From positions 1-29,747 of the forward strand of contig JNEM01009937.1 of the NCBI GenBank assembly GCA_000697335.1: a stretch of DNA of 29,747 bases, given 5' to 3'. The position numbers and the translations under genes are program-made. The notes under the pieces are model-generated. The model had not been told where the DNA came from. It did no database searches and saw only the letters and a list, made by a program, of their open reading frames with translations. The stretch's first letter is position 1. Every line of letters begins with the position of its first letter. Positions 1 through 12,568 of this stretch are shown here, piece after piece. This stretch comes from Conidiobolus incongruus B7586. Taxonomy: Eukaryota; Entomophthoromycota; Entomophthoromycetes; Entomophthorales; Conidiobolaceae.

Positions 1-1644
1 ATCAGGATTAAAATTATATATATTTAACTTTTATATTATTAAATATCTTTATTCATGATTAATATTAAATATATTATGTAATTTATATTATTTAAATAAA
101 AATTCAAGTATTTAAAAATATATTCAATCAAATAATATTAGTCTTTCTTTTTATTAGAACGATTTATATATTTTATATTAATGGAAATAAAATTCTTAAT
201 ACAATTAAAAGTTGATTTATTTTTTATTTTAAACTTTAGTTATTATAATAAATTTCTATTAAACTTGATAAGTTTCTTATTTTTTTGTTATTTTTTAATT
301 TTTGCTTTAAAATTAAAAAAGGGAAATGTTTTTAAAATGTCAAATATATTAAAGTTTTGGGATAATTATATACAGATTATATATAAGAGTGTATAACTTT
401 AGACTATAAATATATTAATAGATAATGATTTTTTTTAAAAAAATACTATTTAAATATTATTAGTTTAATTTGAATATATTGATAATAAAAAATGATAATT
501 AAAAATTAATCAAATCGCTTGAAGATTATTTTAATTTTATAATTAACTTTTATTTTTTCAGATATTAATAAATTAAAAAGATATACCAAAATTAAGATTT
601 TATTTTAATTAGTGAGTTTTCAATATAATTTAATATCACCTCTATAAGTAAGTTATATATTTTCAAATATAAATATAGTTAAATTAATGATCAATTAAAA
701 AACTCTATAACTGAACTAAACCTGAGAAAAAATCAAAGCAGCTATAGTTAAATAAAACCTATTAAAAATAATTTAAAATATTTTTTATATTGAATAATTT
801 AACTAATTAATTATGAACTTTTTGTAAAATCTTTGGCGAAAGAACATATCAATATAATTAATAACAATAATCTTTTTTATGAATTCTAATAAATCAACGC
901 TCTATTTATAAACATATAATTACTATCGTAATCAATCATAACAAGATATACTATTCAAATTTAACCCTTCAGAGAAGATTAGTTAATAACCACATATATA
1001 CTTTATAGATATAACTATCTCTATTTAGTGTTTTGAATATAATTTGAAGATATTTATTATTTTATAACTTTAAAATACCAAAGATAAAAGTTATAGAAAA
1101 TATTTTAATTGAAAATAATTGGGGAATGTTACTAAATATATTTATCAAATTATAAATATTTAATTATTATTACTCTAAGTGTTATCTTATTAAAATATAC
1201 CATATATTTTTATATTTTTATTTTAATATACCTATAACTTTATTTTTTTTTATTAAATATATTAAATCTAATCCAAATATAAAAAAATTAAATTAATATC
1301 TTTATAAAGTATTTTTAAATAAAACTCTAAATAAATCTTATAAGAATATTATTAATTATTAATATATAAAACTAATTTATTAATATTATTGTAATTATAA
1401 TACTAAGATATTAAAATAAATGATAAATACTTATAAAAAGAAAATTTTAATAATTAAATCCAATTATTTTTAAATTTAAATTTATTTTCTTTTATTAATA
1501 TTTAAAAATATATAAAATATATTAATTAATAAAATAAATTAATAATTATAATTTATAATAAATCAGATAATAATTATATATTATATATATATATCTTTAA
1601 ATAATTCTTATATTGTTAATTTATATTAAATATTAATTAATAAT
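1..1644. other. AT-rich flank, no gene seen
   Basis: Almost pure A/T sequence with stops in every frame at short intervals. The longest open stretch, a plus-strand frame at 181-396, would encode a Phe/Leu/Ile/Lys-rich peptide typical of random AT-rich DNA, so I do not call it. No RNA gene or repeat was recognised. It ends at the left target-site copy (TAAT, 1641-1644) of the LTR retrotransposon. Confidence 0.6.
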
Positions 1645-2074
1645 TGTAAACATAAGAAAAAATAGTTTTTTAAAGCTTAAATAGGGAATCACTAAAGGTA
1701 ATTAATAGATTACCACAAAATTAAATAAAATTAAGAAAGTTCACTAAACCAAATAAAAATGGCATATTATAAATTAAAGTCTTTGAATAAAATAAATATC
1801 TCATACTTATCATAACTTAATATTTTTTGTGAATATTATAAGAAAGCTTAAAGACTAGATATTTTTGAAAATAAAGATAAAAGAATAAGTTTATTAATTA
1901 GCTTATGATAATTTTATAATAGTTATAATTGTTATGTTTAAATAACTATAAATAACTTTAGGTAAAAAACACTAAGTTAAATTAGTTTATAAAATGAAGT
2001 ACTTTTAATATAACTTTTTATATTAATATAATAGTTAGAGTTTCTTAAGTGATAAACAAGATTATTCCCCATCA
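1645..2074 (-). repeat. Left LTR (3' LTR of the minus-strand element)
   Basis: A 430-bp direct repeat of 11346-11775, with TG...CA ends. Read on the minus strand it starts TGATGGGGAATAATC. A purine-rich tract lies just inside it (revcomp of about 2075-2098, with AAAGGTAAAAATAAAGG), consistent with a polypurine tract and with minus-strand orientation. It is the same length as its partner, with about 50 differences counted by eye. Confidence 0.93.
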
Positions 2075-2187
2075 ATACCTTTATTTTTACCTTTGTTTAT
2101 TCTGAATATAACAGGAATAACTTGGAAATATTACTTAAAAGATAATGTTTTAAAAGTTAATCTTATTTTATTAATATAGAAATTAAG

Positions 2188-3345
2188 TAATGGCACAATT
2201 TTAAAATTAAAATTAAACCAATAAATTAATAAATAATATATAAAAGTTAATAAATAATATAAAATTAATAGCCTCTTTAACTATTAATAACTTTTTTTAT
2301 ATCTTTGGTAAGCTTCTAATATTTAAAAAATAGTACTTTTTATTAAGGACTGAAATTTGATGTTTCACAAATCAATTTAATTTGTTTGCAGGAATTTTTT
2401 TTCTTGTAAGCTGTTTTTTTAATTGTCTAAAACAATTATAATCATATAGGTTATAATCAGGTGAATATACTAGATATGATAACTCCCTCTAATTTTTTAT
2501 ATATAAAAAATCTTTTATAGCTTTAACATTATATATTTTGAAATTATCATGTAAAATAATAGGTGTCTTTAATTTATATTAAAAACACCATTTAAAAACT
2601 GTTTTATTTAAAAAAGTAGTATATATATAACTTACTATTAATTGATTTTCCTTAAGATATTAAATAAAAAAACCATATACCATTATAATCCATTACAACA
2701 ATTAATATTGACTTATATTTAAAATGCTTATTTATTGGAATTTATAAAGGGGATTGATTTGGCTTAACCTAATATCTTGTTTTATTTTTAGGTAAAGGAT
2801 TATATAAAAGAATTTAAGATTCATTAATTATAAGTATTTGCTGTAAAATCTTTTGTTTTTAATTATACCTTAATAAGTTTAGTTTAGCTATAGCTACTTT
2901 AGTTTTCTTTTAGGCTTTTGTTAAATTATAAGATATCTATTTTACATTTTTATTAATTAATTAAAGTTTAAACTTAAGTAAATATAACATGCTTATATAA
3001 TTAATATTAAATTACTTTGATAGTTCTTTAACAGAAATAAAAGGGTATTTCTTAATATAATTTTTTACTCTATTAGTAAGTGAAAGAATAACAGTAGAAA
3101 TTAGTTTTTTAGATTTTAGTAAATTTTAAATAATGTCCTTTCTAGCTTTAAAATCATGAATCTAGCAATATATAGTAGTTTTAGATAAAACACCATCTCT
3201 ATAAGCTGTTTATAAGTTTTAAATGATTTTAAAGGGTTTATAATTAAGTTTTAAAGATATAAAAATAAAAGCCTTTTGATAATCACAATCTAGTTTAAGT
3301 ATAATTAAATTTAAGTATAAATTTTAAAATCAAAATATTTTAATA
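2188..3345 (-). mobile_element. mariner (DD34D) DNA transposon relic inside the LTR element
   Basis: A minus-strand frame across about 2.3-2.75 kb reads as the C-terminal half of a mariner transposase. It shows a block like 'VVMDYNGIW', then 'IILHDN', then 'YSPDYNLYDYN' and 'LKKQLTRKKIPAN'. Exactly 34 residues separate the Asp of HDN from the Asp of YDYN, which is the DD34D spacing of true mariners. Stops interrupt the frame, several of them TAA where Gln (CAA) is expected (for example before GKSIN), as C-to-T change would give. The N-terminal helix-turn-helix half should lie at about 2.8-3.3 kb but is too decayed to read. The ends are approximate: 'attttaaaatt' occurs in inverted orientation near 2195-2210 and 3320-3331. 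The length of about 1.16 kb suits the family. Confidence 0.75.
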
Positions 3346-3417
3346 AAAATAATAAAAATTGAATATATATATATAGTTTGAAAATATTTATTTTCCTATA
3401 TATTATATATATATATA

Positions 3418-3449
3418 ATCTTTCAAAATATATAATATGTTTGAAAGAT
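3418..3449. repeat. Short perfect inverted repeat
   Basis: ATCTTTCAAA and TTTGAAAGAT form 10-bp perfect arms around a 12-nt AT spacer, next to a (TA)n run at 3400-3416. It lies just outside the mariner relic and inside the LTR element. No function is evident. Confidence 0.5.
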
Positions 3450-3721
3450 CAGAAATTAAAAAATTTACCATTTCTAATTTTCCATATTAATAATATATAC
3501 TAACAAATATAAGTATAAGTTAAATTTATTAAGTTAAAATTGAATTTTTTAGCTATAATTCCCTTTTATATAAATAAACTAATATTGTACAATAAAACTT
3601 TTTTTAAAGTTTATATGTTTTATGAAATTTTTTTTTGTTTTTTCAATAGATAATAAAAGATAGTAAAATATAAAAAAAAATAAAAAAAGAGAGTAAAAGA
3701 AATAAAAGAGAAAAAATAATA

Positions 3722-3779
3722 AAAAAAATAGTTATAAGAATAAAAAAATAGTTATAAGAATAAAAAAAGAAGTATAAGG
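3722..3779. repeat. 20-bp tandem repeat, about 2.8 copies
   Basis: The unit aaaaaaatagttataagaat occurs twice exactly (3722-3741, 3742-3761) and is followed by a degenerate third copy. It sits in an A-rich stretch (about 3620-3780) between the integrase end and the mariner relic, in what would be the 3' non-coding part of the LTR element. Confidence 0.7.
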
Positions 3780-4199
3780 TGTTGTTATTAAAAAGACATA
3801 AAAAAAAGATTATATTAGGGGGAAGAATGTGTTGAAATTTATAGGATAAATAAGAGTAATTATTATTAAATATAAAAGATATAATAAAAAGGGAACTTTT
3901 TATTCAATACAGAGTTAATGGTAACTAACCCACTTTTTAATTTTTTTAAGTTGGTTAAGTAACCTTATAAGGTAAATACTTTAACTATTGTACTTTTGTA
4001 TAATATAGCTTGAAATTTAGTTGTTAATAAGTTTAAAATAAAGAGTATAAGATTTTTTGTAATTTTACCATATAAATTTATTTCTAATATAGTAAAACTT
4101 TTTAATAAGTTAATCTTAATTATATAGCTTTTTTTTCTTATATAATAATTTAATTAAAAAAGCAAAAGTTTAACTATTCATTTTAAGGAAATTTTTTCT

Positions 4200-6237
4200 A
4201 TAAATTAAATAAAGTTTGTTTTTCAAATTTAATTTGGTTAAGGTTAATATTATATATTATATATAAAAGGATAAGCTTTTCTAAACTACTATGAGGATTT
4301 GTTTTATATATCTAAACTATATCAGTTAGAATTTTATCCTACTTTAAGTTAATTTTTAAATCTTTTTTTAAGAATATTATATAATTTTTAATTTACTTAT
4401 TTAGTGTGATTATTAAAGTTAAAAGTATAAGGGGTTGTTTTAATATATTTAGTTTTTAAACAATTAAATAACTTGTTGAAAACTTTTATAATAAAATAAA
4501 TACTATAATTTAAAATCAAGTATTAAGATATTTTATAATTAAATATAATATAGTAAAATATTTGAATAGTGGTGGTAAATATAATATAGTTTTTTATAAA
4601 GATAGCTATTATTTATTTAATAATAAGTTCTTTGAACATTAGTATATATTTATTATTAAGGCAGGTAAAGTTAAATAGTCTTATAAAATCAACTCTTTAA
4701 TAGTTAAAGATTTTTTAAAAATAACTTAAATAACTTTATTAATTTAAGAAATAGTTAGTTGATTTTTTTTATATTAAGTATAACTCTTATAATATTTATT
4801 AATTTATTTTTTATTTTTAATCATTAATATTGAAAATTATTCCTTTTATAGGTAGTTTCTTAAGAGAAATATCCTTATAGATTATAAATATCATTAAGTA
4901 ATATTTTCTTCTTATTTTTTAAGGGAATTTTTTTATAAACTTTAACATCAAATAAATTTACTACTCTATGTAATTTATCATTAATAAAGGTATAATTAAT
5001 GGTTTTATAATAGACTTCTTTTTATCTTATATATATTTTATTATCTTAAACATTTATAAGATAGATAATTATATTAATTAAGAAATCTTTATAATTATAA
5101 TAAAATTGATTATATTTTTTTAAGGATTTCAATCATATAAACTTAAGTTTTTAGTTGAGATATAAAGTTAATATTATAAATTTTTAGTCTTATTTTATAA
5201 ATAATAGTGTAATTAAAATAAAAAAGAATTATCATCTGAATTAAATTATTGTGGAGAAAAATTAAATGATTGTAAATAATTTTTAACAAATATATAATTA
5301 ATAAAGATAGTAAAATAATATTTAAATAGGTATATTTTAAAGTATTCTATTATTTTTATAATTACTAAGGTTTTTTTATATGACTTTATATTTTTTTTAG
5401 TTAAACTTAAAGTTTTTAACTAAAAGTAAATAAAGAACTTATTTTTATTATTATAAAGTTATTTTAATATTACACTTATAATATATTTAATTAAATTAAT
5501 GCTTAAAAGGAATTTTTTTATTGAAATTAAAATTTATTAAGATTAACTCTTAAAAGAGGGATTTTTTAAATTATAATAAGTTAGTTTATAAATATAGTTT
5601 TAATTAAAAAAAGTGTTTTTCTTAAGGAAGTAAGTTAGTGGTTAAATTTAGCTAAAGTAGTTTTCTATGAATATTTAGTAATAACTTATAAATTTTAAAA
5701 AAACTTAAATATTTTTTATATTTTTGAAAAAAATGAGAATTTTAATTTTATCTAGATTATTTATATTAGGTTTAATTTTCCTATTACCTATAATATAACC
5801 TAGATATTTTAGTAAAAAGAAACCAAATTAAAATTTTTTTTAAATTAATATATAAATTGAATTTTTAATAAGATTCAAATATCAAATTTAAATGGTATAA
5901 GTAACTATTGATGAATTTTAAATAAAAAAAGATGTTATTTAAGTATATAATTATAAATTTATAAAGGTATTCTTAAATATTAATGTTTATTATTTCTTAA
6001 AAAAATTTAAAAAGGTTATATACTTTAAATAATAACCTTTTATATTAAAAATATTTATTAAAAATATTAAAAAGAGTTTTTTCATAATTATTTTTTTAAC
6101 TATTATTTGTAATTTAACATAAGGTTAAATGAAAAAAAAACTTTTCCCTTTTATAGTACATCTAAAACTTATTATATTAAAGATAGTAGATAAAGATTTT
6201 TTATGATGATAGTATTTAAAAGTTTATAATTTATATA
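4200..6237 (-). mobile_element. Decayed pol part: integrase end to reverse transcriptase
   Basis: This is the internal part of the gypsy element left of the Tc1-like insertion. Reading right to left on the minus strand there is the start of the reverse transcriptase palm (near 6.20 kb), the YxDD region (about 5.93 kb) and the YLGYIIG/IKPN block (about 5.75-5.80 kb). A connection/RNase H region follows, and then the end of the integrase core near 4.29-4.31 kb (YKTNPHSS). RT before RNase H before integrase is the Ty3/gypsy order and excludes Ty1/copia. The frames are broken. Confidence 0.8.
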
Positions 6238-7810
6238 TACTAACTTGTAAAAATAAGTTATAAAATAAAAACACTTATATATTTACCTGTAACTTAAATA
6301 ATTCTTAACTAAATTAATTTAAATTAAAATATATAATTAAAATATATTACTTGATTATAATAGGTTATATTTAATTATATTTAATATATTATTGGTTAAT
6401 ATATTAAATCTTAAATTTTAAATAAAGTGAGCTATAAATTTATGGGTTTAAAAGTTAAAAGGGTATATAAAGCAAAAATTATTTAAATCTTTTTTTTATT
6501 AAATTATATATATATATACTAATATTATTATTATAAATTATTATTTTAAATAATATTAGTTTTAAAATACTTAAATCCCTTTTTAAAAAAATTCATTTGT
6601 ATATTAATCAACTTTATAATAAAAGTAAATTAACTTATAAGATTGTTGGAATTACTAGTGTTACCTAGTTTATTATAGTTAAAGCTATTAAAAATGATAA
6701 TAAGGATATATTTAAACCTAAACTTAAATATGTTAGGATTATAGATAAATATAATAAAAGGTATATTTATAGGTTAGTTAGTATAAGTAAATATAATATT
6801 ACTATAAGAATATAAAAAATATTATAAAACTATATAAGAATATTAGTTAGTACTAATACTATTATATATACTTTATGTTATAATAGATATTACTTATATT
6901 TTAAAAAAAACACCCTTAACTAAAAAAATCCTATTATAAAGTTAAGTGGGAGTTTAAATGTCATTATTAAAGTTGAACCAAAATTAATTAGAGTAAGGTT
7001 ATTTAATTTAATGAAATAAAAGTATATTTTAGTAAATCTAATAAAAAAGCTAGATATTTTAAAAAAAACAATAAATTACTTTGTAACCATTATGTTATTT
7101 TAACCTAAAAATATAATAATAGGTTAATTATAGTTTAAAAATATATATTATCTTTTAGTGTAAGGTATTTTTATAAAGTTGATAAAGGAATTAATATTGA
7201 AATATATTAAAATATTCTAAATAATGAATTAAAAAAATCTATTGAATAATATAAGTTAAATAAATCAGATATTATTTTCTAATAAGATAATACCCCTTAT
7301 TATATTATTATTTCTATTACCAAATGGTTTAAGAATAATAAAATAACAGTTATAAAGTGGTTTTTTAATCTTTTAACTTTAATTTAATTAAACACCTTAA
7401 AGATCAGTTAAAAAAATAGTTAAAGTTTTCCCATTAGCAAAAAATTTAAATAAGCTTTAAAAATATGTTTAAGAAGTTTAAAACAAAATTAATCTTTCTT
7501 AATATAAAAAGTTAGTTGACTTTATACATTATAAACTTAAGGAATTTAAGAAAATAAAAGATAAATATATTAAGTTTTAATTTTCTTTCTATAACCAAAA
7601 TATACAAATTTATAACTTATCTTAGATAAAGTTTAAATTTTAATTTATCAAATAAAAGTTAATATAATTAGATTAAATATACTTAATTATAAATAAATAA
7701 TATAAGTTTATTATATATTTTAATTTAAATTAATTTGATTAAGAATTAACAAAGTTATTGATAATAATATATATAATTATAATTTTATGACTTATTGTTA
7801 TGGGTTAGTA
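6238..7810 (+). mobile_element. Tc1-like (DD34E) transposon with long IR/DR ends, inserted in gypsy RT
   Basis: The element is 1573 bp, with TA on both sides (6236-6237 and 7811-7812) and terminal inverted repeats of about 210 bp. Each inverted repeat carries two related direct-repeat motifs, an outer one around 'aagttataaaa' at the tip (6238-6266; 7782-7810) and an inner one about 185 bp further in (about 6424-6448; 7601-7626). This is the IR/DR layout known from Sleeping Beauty-type Tc1 elements. The plus frame has a helix-turn-helix-like start near 6.6 kb. The catalytic block near 7.28-7.41 kb shows QDNTP, then TKWFKNNKITVIKW, then the decayed SPDLNPIE region. One T appears lost after the Trp codon, and the third acidic residue reads as Lys (AAA, from GAA by G-to-A). 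It is a dead copy. Confidence 0.88.
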
Positions 7811-7812
7811 TA

Positions 7813-10800
7813 TATATATAATTTCTTATTTTTTTTAAATGATTAAAACTTTGAGATTTTATTCAGAAAGTTATTGTTTCAATTATATTACCCTTAAGCA
7901 TATTTTTTGATATCTTTAAGAATTTTAAGTTATAGGTGATAAGCAATAATTAAGTTACTATAATTAAAAGGTTTTTCTTTTTTATAAATGAAGTTGATAA
8001 TGAATTCTTTATAAGTTGCTTTTAAAAGCTTATTCAAACTTATAATAACTAGATTATTTTAAGATTTAAAATAAGTTATTAATTCAATATAATGTTATTT
8101 TAAACTAATATTATATTTAATCTCTTAAATTTCACCTTTTTTCTCTAATTAATATTTAATTCTTTTAAGAATCACTAAAGTTATATTAAATAAAAAAGAA
8201 ATACTTATATATAAGCTAATAAGTTTTTTATAAAAAGTAATTATCTTAACAAACTTATATTTACTATTATAGATAATGAAGATAATGTTTGTTATTATAT
8301 AAAATATAGTTTTTATATAATAAAGCTAGTTAATATTAAAAAGTATTTTAATCTTGTTGGTTAATATGATTTAAAATACCTATTTAAAAAGAATAGTTTT
8401 AACTTATAATTAAACTAGTATAAACAATCCTAAAGAGTTTTTAATCTTAATAACAATAGTAAAAACTATCTTTTTAATTATATCATATAAAATATTTAAG
8501 ATGTTAGCTAAATTCTTTAATATCAAACTTAATTTTAAGTTATAATCTATATAGATATAATATAATTTACCTTTTATCTAAATTTTTATATACAAACAAT
8601 ATTTCCTTTTAATAAAGATAGTTAAAGTTTAATTAAGCTATATTATAAATATTAAAGCAAGTTTTAATATTTGTTTTTTAGTGAAATATAGTTTAATTAA
8701 ATGAATAAGTATTTTTTAATAAGTTATTTAAGATTATAAAATTAATATTATAAGTATTATTTTTACTTAAAAAGCTTAATCTATATTTTAAAAATTAATA
8801 AGATAAATTTTAATATCCTTTTAGTATTTAAAATAAAAGATATATTTTTTATAATTATTTTTTGATAAAAAAGATAAATTCAACTATTATTTATGATTAT
8901 AATATGTTTATATAATATTATAAGTGTTAAGCTAGTGTTATATACTCTATTATAGTTTAAGTCTAGCTTAATATCTTCTAATATATATAAGGCAAGAGAA
9001 GAGGGTATAATTTTAACCATTTCTGTTTCTTTTTTTACTTTTATTTAAAAATAATTTAATGACTCTTTTAAAAAATTAAAATATTTAGATTTCTCTTCCT
9101 TTATTAATATCTTTTCAATTATAATCTTAAGAAATATTATCCTTTAAAGGTTTACCTGAAATACTAAACTTATAAGGTTTAGCTTCTTTATATTATAGTA
9201 ATTAAAATGTTAAGGAATTTTTAAGCTAGTTTATTAATGATTTAAACTTAAAGTTCTTATAATAAAGAGTATTTTAAAAAAGTAAATACCATAAGGGTTT
9301 TTTTAAATAAAAGGTTTTTTAAATAAGTCTTTAAGATATAAAGTTTTGTTTAGATTCTATTTCAAAGTTTTTAAATACTTTACTTATTTAGTGGCTATAA
9401 ACTCTTTAAATCTATCTAAGGAAATTTTTTTATTAATTAGTAGAGTTTTAACTTTTAACTTCTATCTTTTTATTAATAGTTAGTAAAAGTGACTTAAATC
9501 TTGATTTTTCTTTTTATTAAGATTAAAGTTTAATTTTTTTATATTAATAGAAGGGAAATTAATTTTTCCTGATTAAATTTTTAAAGTAACCTTTTTTCCT
9601 TTTTTATTTTTACCTTTGTTAGGTTTATTTAACTTTATAATAACTAGTTAATTTTAAAGGTATTATTTATTTTTACTTTATTAAAACTATTTTTAATTAT
9701 AATAAAAAGTTTTTTATTAAGTTTAAGCTTTATGGTTAATGATTATTCTTTAAGTTTTTTAGTGAAAGATAACTCTTTAGTAAGTTAATCTTGTTTAGTT
9801 TAATTACAAATATAACACTTAGCTAATATTTATTTAATAAGATAATTTTTATATATGGAGGGGTAACTAGTTTTAATAATTAACTTATTGTTAATATATT
9901 TAATAAATATATTTTAGCGAATAATATCTTCTTTAGATATTTTATTTCAAAGGTTATCTGCTTCATTTATTTTTTTGAAATTAAAAACTTTAATAAAATT
10001 AGATTTGGAGTTTTTTCCCTAATTAAACTTTGTTATAAAAGTTTTCTCAAGTTACTACAAATATATTAAAAAGGGTTTTATAATTTTCTTTTATGTTAAA
10101 CCTAGAAAAATCTATATTTTTCATTATATCTTTAATTTTTTTTATTTGGGAAATATATAAATAAATAAATTTTAACTTTTTAGCTATTAGATAAAATTTA
10201 TTAAAAAGGTAATTTCTTTTGTTTTTGAGTTTATATGTAAGATTATTTTTAAGTCCTTTTTTTAAACCATTATAAAATTTATAATATATAAGGATAAAGG
10301 TATTTAAGTAATAGTGTTTATTTAATTTATTTAGTTATTTATATTAAACCCTTATAAATTTATATTTAGTTTAAAACACCATTATATATTCTATTTTATA
10401 TTATATAAAATAAAAGGGATAAATTATAGCCTTTTTTAATTTTAAATAAAACTATTTTTAAAGCATATTAAAGATATTACTTAAAAGGGTAATAGTTAAC
10501 AGTTATTTTTATAAAAAAAATTTAAAAGAAATATTAATGGTTAAATAAATTATTAATATGTTACTTAAACAACCTAATATAATAAGTCTCTTGATCTATA
10601 AAATTTAGTTATTTTATTTATTAGATAATAGTTTAATAAATTTCAATTATTTTAATATAGAGGTTAATAATTGTCTAGTATTATAATTGTTATTATATTT
10701 TTTATAAGTTATTTGTTGATTAATTTTTACATATATATATAAAATTTCTATTATATTATAAAGATATTAAAAGGTAACAAGAGATGGTTTATATTTAATT

Positions 10801-11345
10801 TGTGTTAGATAACTTAATATTTTATTTAAGCTTATTTGAATTAAGGTTTTTATTTTAGATTTTAATTAAATATTTAATCTTACAAAAAAAACCTTTTAAT
10901 TTATTATTAATCTTATTTGAAATTTCATCTTATTATTGGTAAATGAAGTAAAATAATTAAGAATTAATAAAGTAGTATACTAGATTAAATAAGATTCATT
11001 AACTTTTGAATAAATAATATTTACCTCTAGTATTTTTTTAAAAAACTTAACTTTCTTTTACTAAAGGGGGTTTAAATATTATTAGGGTTATAATAGGTAT
11101 TAGATAGTTACTTATAATTAACTCTAAGGGATTTTTTAGTGATGGCTTATTAATAAAACTGGGATATTTTTTTATTTATGTATTATAAATTACAAAGAGG
11201 AATTTGAAAAGGTTTTAATATACAGAGTTATTATAAGTTACTTTAATTTAAAAATTAAGATAGTTATATAATAATTTAATAAATTATTTTAATTTCTCTT
11301 AAGCTGTTTATAATAATCTTTAATAGAATTACTATAAATAACAAT
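7813..11345 (-). mobile_element. Decayed gag / N-terminal pol part of the gypsy element
   Basis: This stretch lies between the Tc1-like insertion and the right LTR. By position it should hold Gag, protease and the front of the reverse transcriptase. The clearest sign is a minus-strand 'AKCYICN' zinc-knuckle-like start near 9.79-9.83 kb. The rest is too AT-shifted to assign domains from reading alone. It is a fossil with many breaks. Confidence 0.6.
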
Positions 11346-11775
11346 TGTAAATATAAGAAAAAATAGTTTTTTAAAGCTTAAATAAAGAATCACTAATGGT
11401 AATTAATAAATTACCATAAAATTAAAAGAAATTAAGAAGGTTCATTAATTTAAATAGAAATAACTTATTACAAATCAAAGTCTTTGAATAAAGTAAATAT
11501 TTTGTACTTATTACAACTTAATACTTTTTGTGAGTATTATAAAAAAACTTAAAAACTAGATATTTTTGAAAATAAAGATAGAAAGATAAGTTTATTAATT
11601 AGCTTATGATAATTTTATAATAGTTTCAATTGTTGAGTTTAAATGGTTATAAATAACTTTAGGTAAAAAATACTAAGTTAAACTAGTTTATAAAATAAGG
11701 TACTTCCAATATAACTTTTTATATTAGTATAATAGTTAGAGTTTCTTAAGTGATAGACAAGATTATTCCCTATCA
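11346..11775 (-). repeat. Right LTR (5' LTR of the minus-strand element)
   Basis: Partner of 1645-2074, also 430 bp and with no net gap between them. It is followed by TAAT (11776-11779), matching the bases before the left LTR. I could not recognise a convincing primer-binding site inside it, probably because of decay. Confidence 0.93.
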
Positions 11776-12523
11776 TAATAATTATCAATATATTTTAAAA
11801 ATCACAAAAATATAATAATTTTTTGGTTTTATTTTGAAATTTGTTTTGTAATTAAATATTTATTAAATGATAATTATAAGTAAAATTTAAATAAAATAAA
11901 TATAATAAATTAATAAAATATTGATATTTTATTGAACATACCTTTTCAAAAATTATATAATTATATTTTTTTATAATTTCAAATATCAATATTAATAATT
12001 TAAAAATTTAGTTATTATGATAATTATTTAATTTTAATAATATTACTAAAATAGATTGAATTATATAATGAATTCTTTATTTACTTATTATAATCTTATT
12101 TATTCTTATTTAATATTTTATTATAAATTTTAAATAATTCAACTGATTTAAGTTGAAAAAAAAATTATTTCTTAAAAAATTTATAAGATAAAATAAATCA
12201 TATTGAATTTATATAAAAAAAATTAATTAATTTTATTAATTAGATAATTATTTCTAACTATATTTGAAAGAAAATTATACATCTATTACATACTTCTTAA
12301 TACATTAATATTGCGCTCAGAATATACAATATTTTTAAAGATACTTAAATTTTCATTGTTTATTCCATTATTTTATATTTGAATTAAATTTATTTACCAA
12401 ATGAATTTAAGAAAAATTAATTTTAATTCAATCATTAAAAGAATATGATTGTATATTGAATATAAAATAAATATAATGAGTATAATAAAAGATTAAATTT
12501 TATAATCATTAAAAAATAGAATT
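11776..12523. other. AT-rich intergenic stretch
   Basis: Lies between the LTR retrotransposon and the 3' end of the first hydrolase gene. No open frame, RNA gene or repeat was recognised. It probably includes the 3' flank of the hydrolase transcript. Confidence 0.5.
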
Positions 12524-12546
12524 TTATTATTATTATTATTATTATC
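12524..12546. repeat. (ATT)n microsatellite
   Basis: An uninterrupted run of about seven ATT units, about 20 bp downstream of the stop codon of the first hydrolase gene, so probably in its 3' untranslated region. Confidence 0.8.
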
Positions 12547-12568
12547 ACTTTATTCCAAAAATTTTTCA

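Larger units (their letters stand above)
1645..11775 (-). mobile_element. Decayed Ty3/gypsy LTR retrotransposon with nested DNA transposons
   Basis: The element is about 10.1 kb, bounded by two direct 430-bp LTRs that start TG and end CA. The four bases TAAT precede the left LTR and follow the right one, probably the target duplication. Minus-strand readings give the gypsy order from right to left. A zinc-knuckle-like Cys stretch of Gag lies near 9.79-9.83 kb. Reverse transcriptase includes the YxDD region near 5.93 kb and the following YLGYIIG block near 5.79 kb. The end of the integrase core lies near 4.29-4.31 kb. Without the two inserted DNA transposons the length is about 7.4 kb, normal for the family. 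The frames are broken throughout by many changes, so it is a fossil. By eye the LTRs differ at about 11% of sites, mostly transitions. The family call follows from established gypsy motifs and the pol order. Confidence 0.93.

Noticed and set aside
181-396. Plus-strand open frame of 71 codons
   Set aside because: Its composition is that of random AT-rich DNA (Phe, Leu, Ile, Lys, Asn), with no motif, no splice context and no GC rise.
3361-3417. (TA)n runs as a possible origin or regulatory site
   Set aside because: Such runs are frequent throughout this AT-rich window and lie inside a dead retrotransposon.
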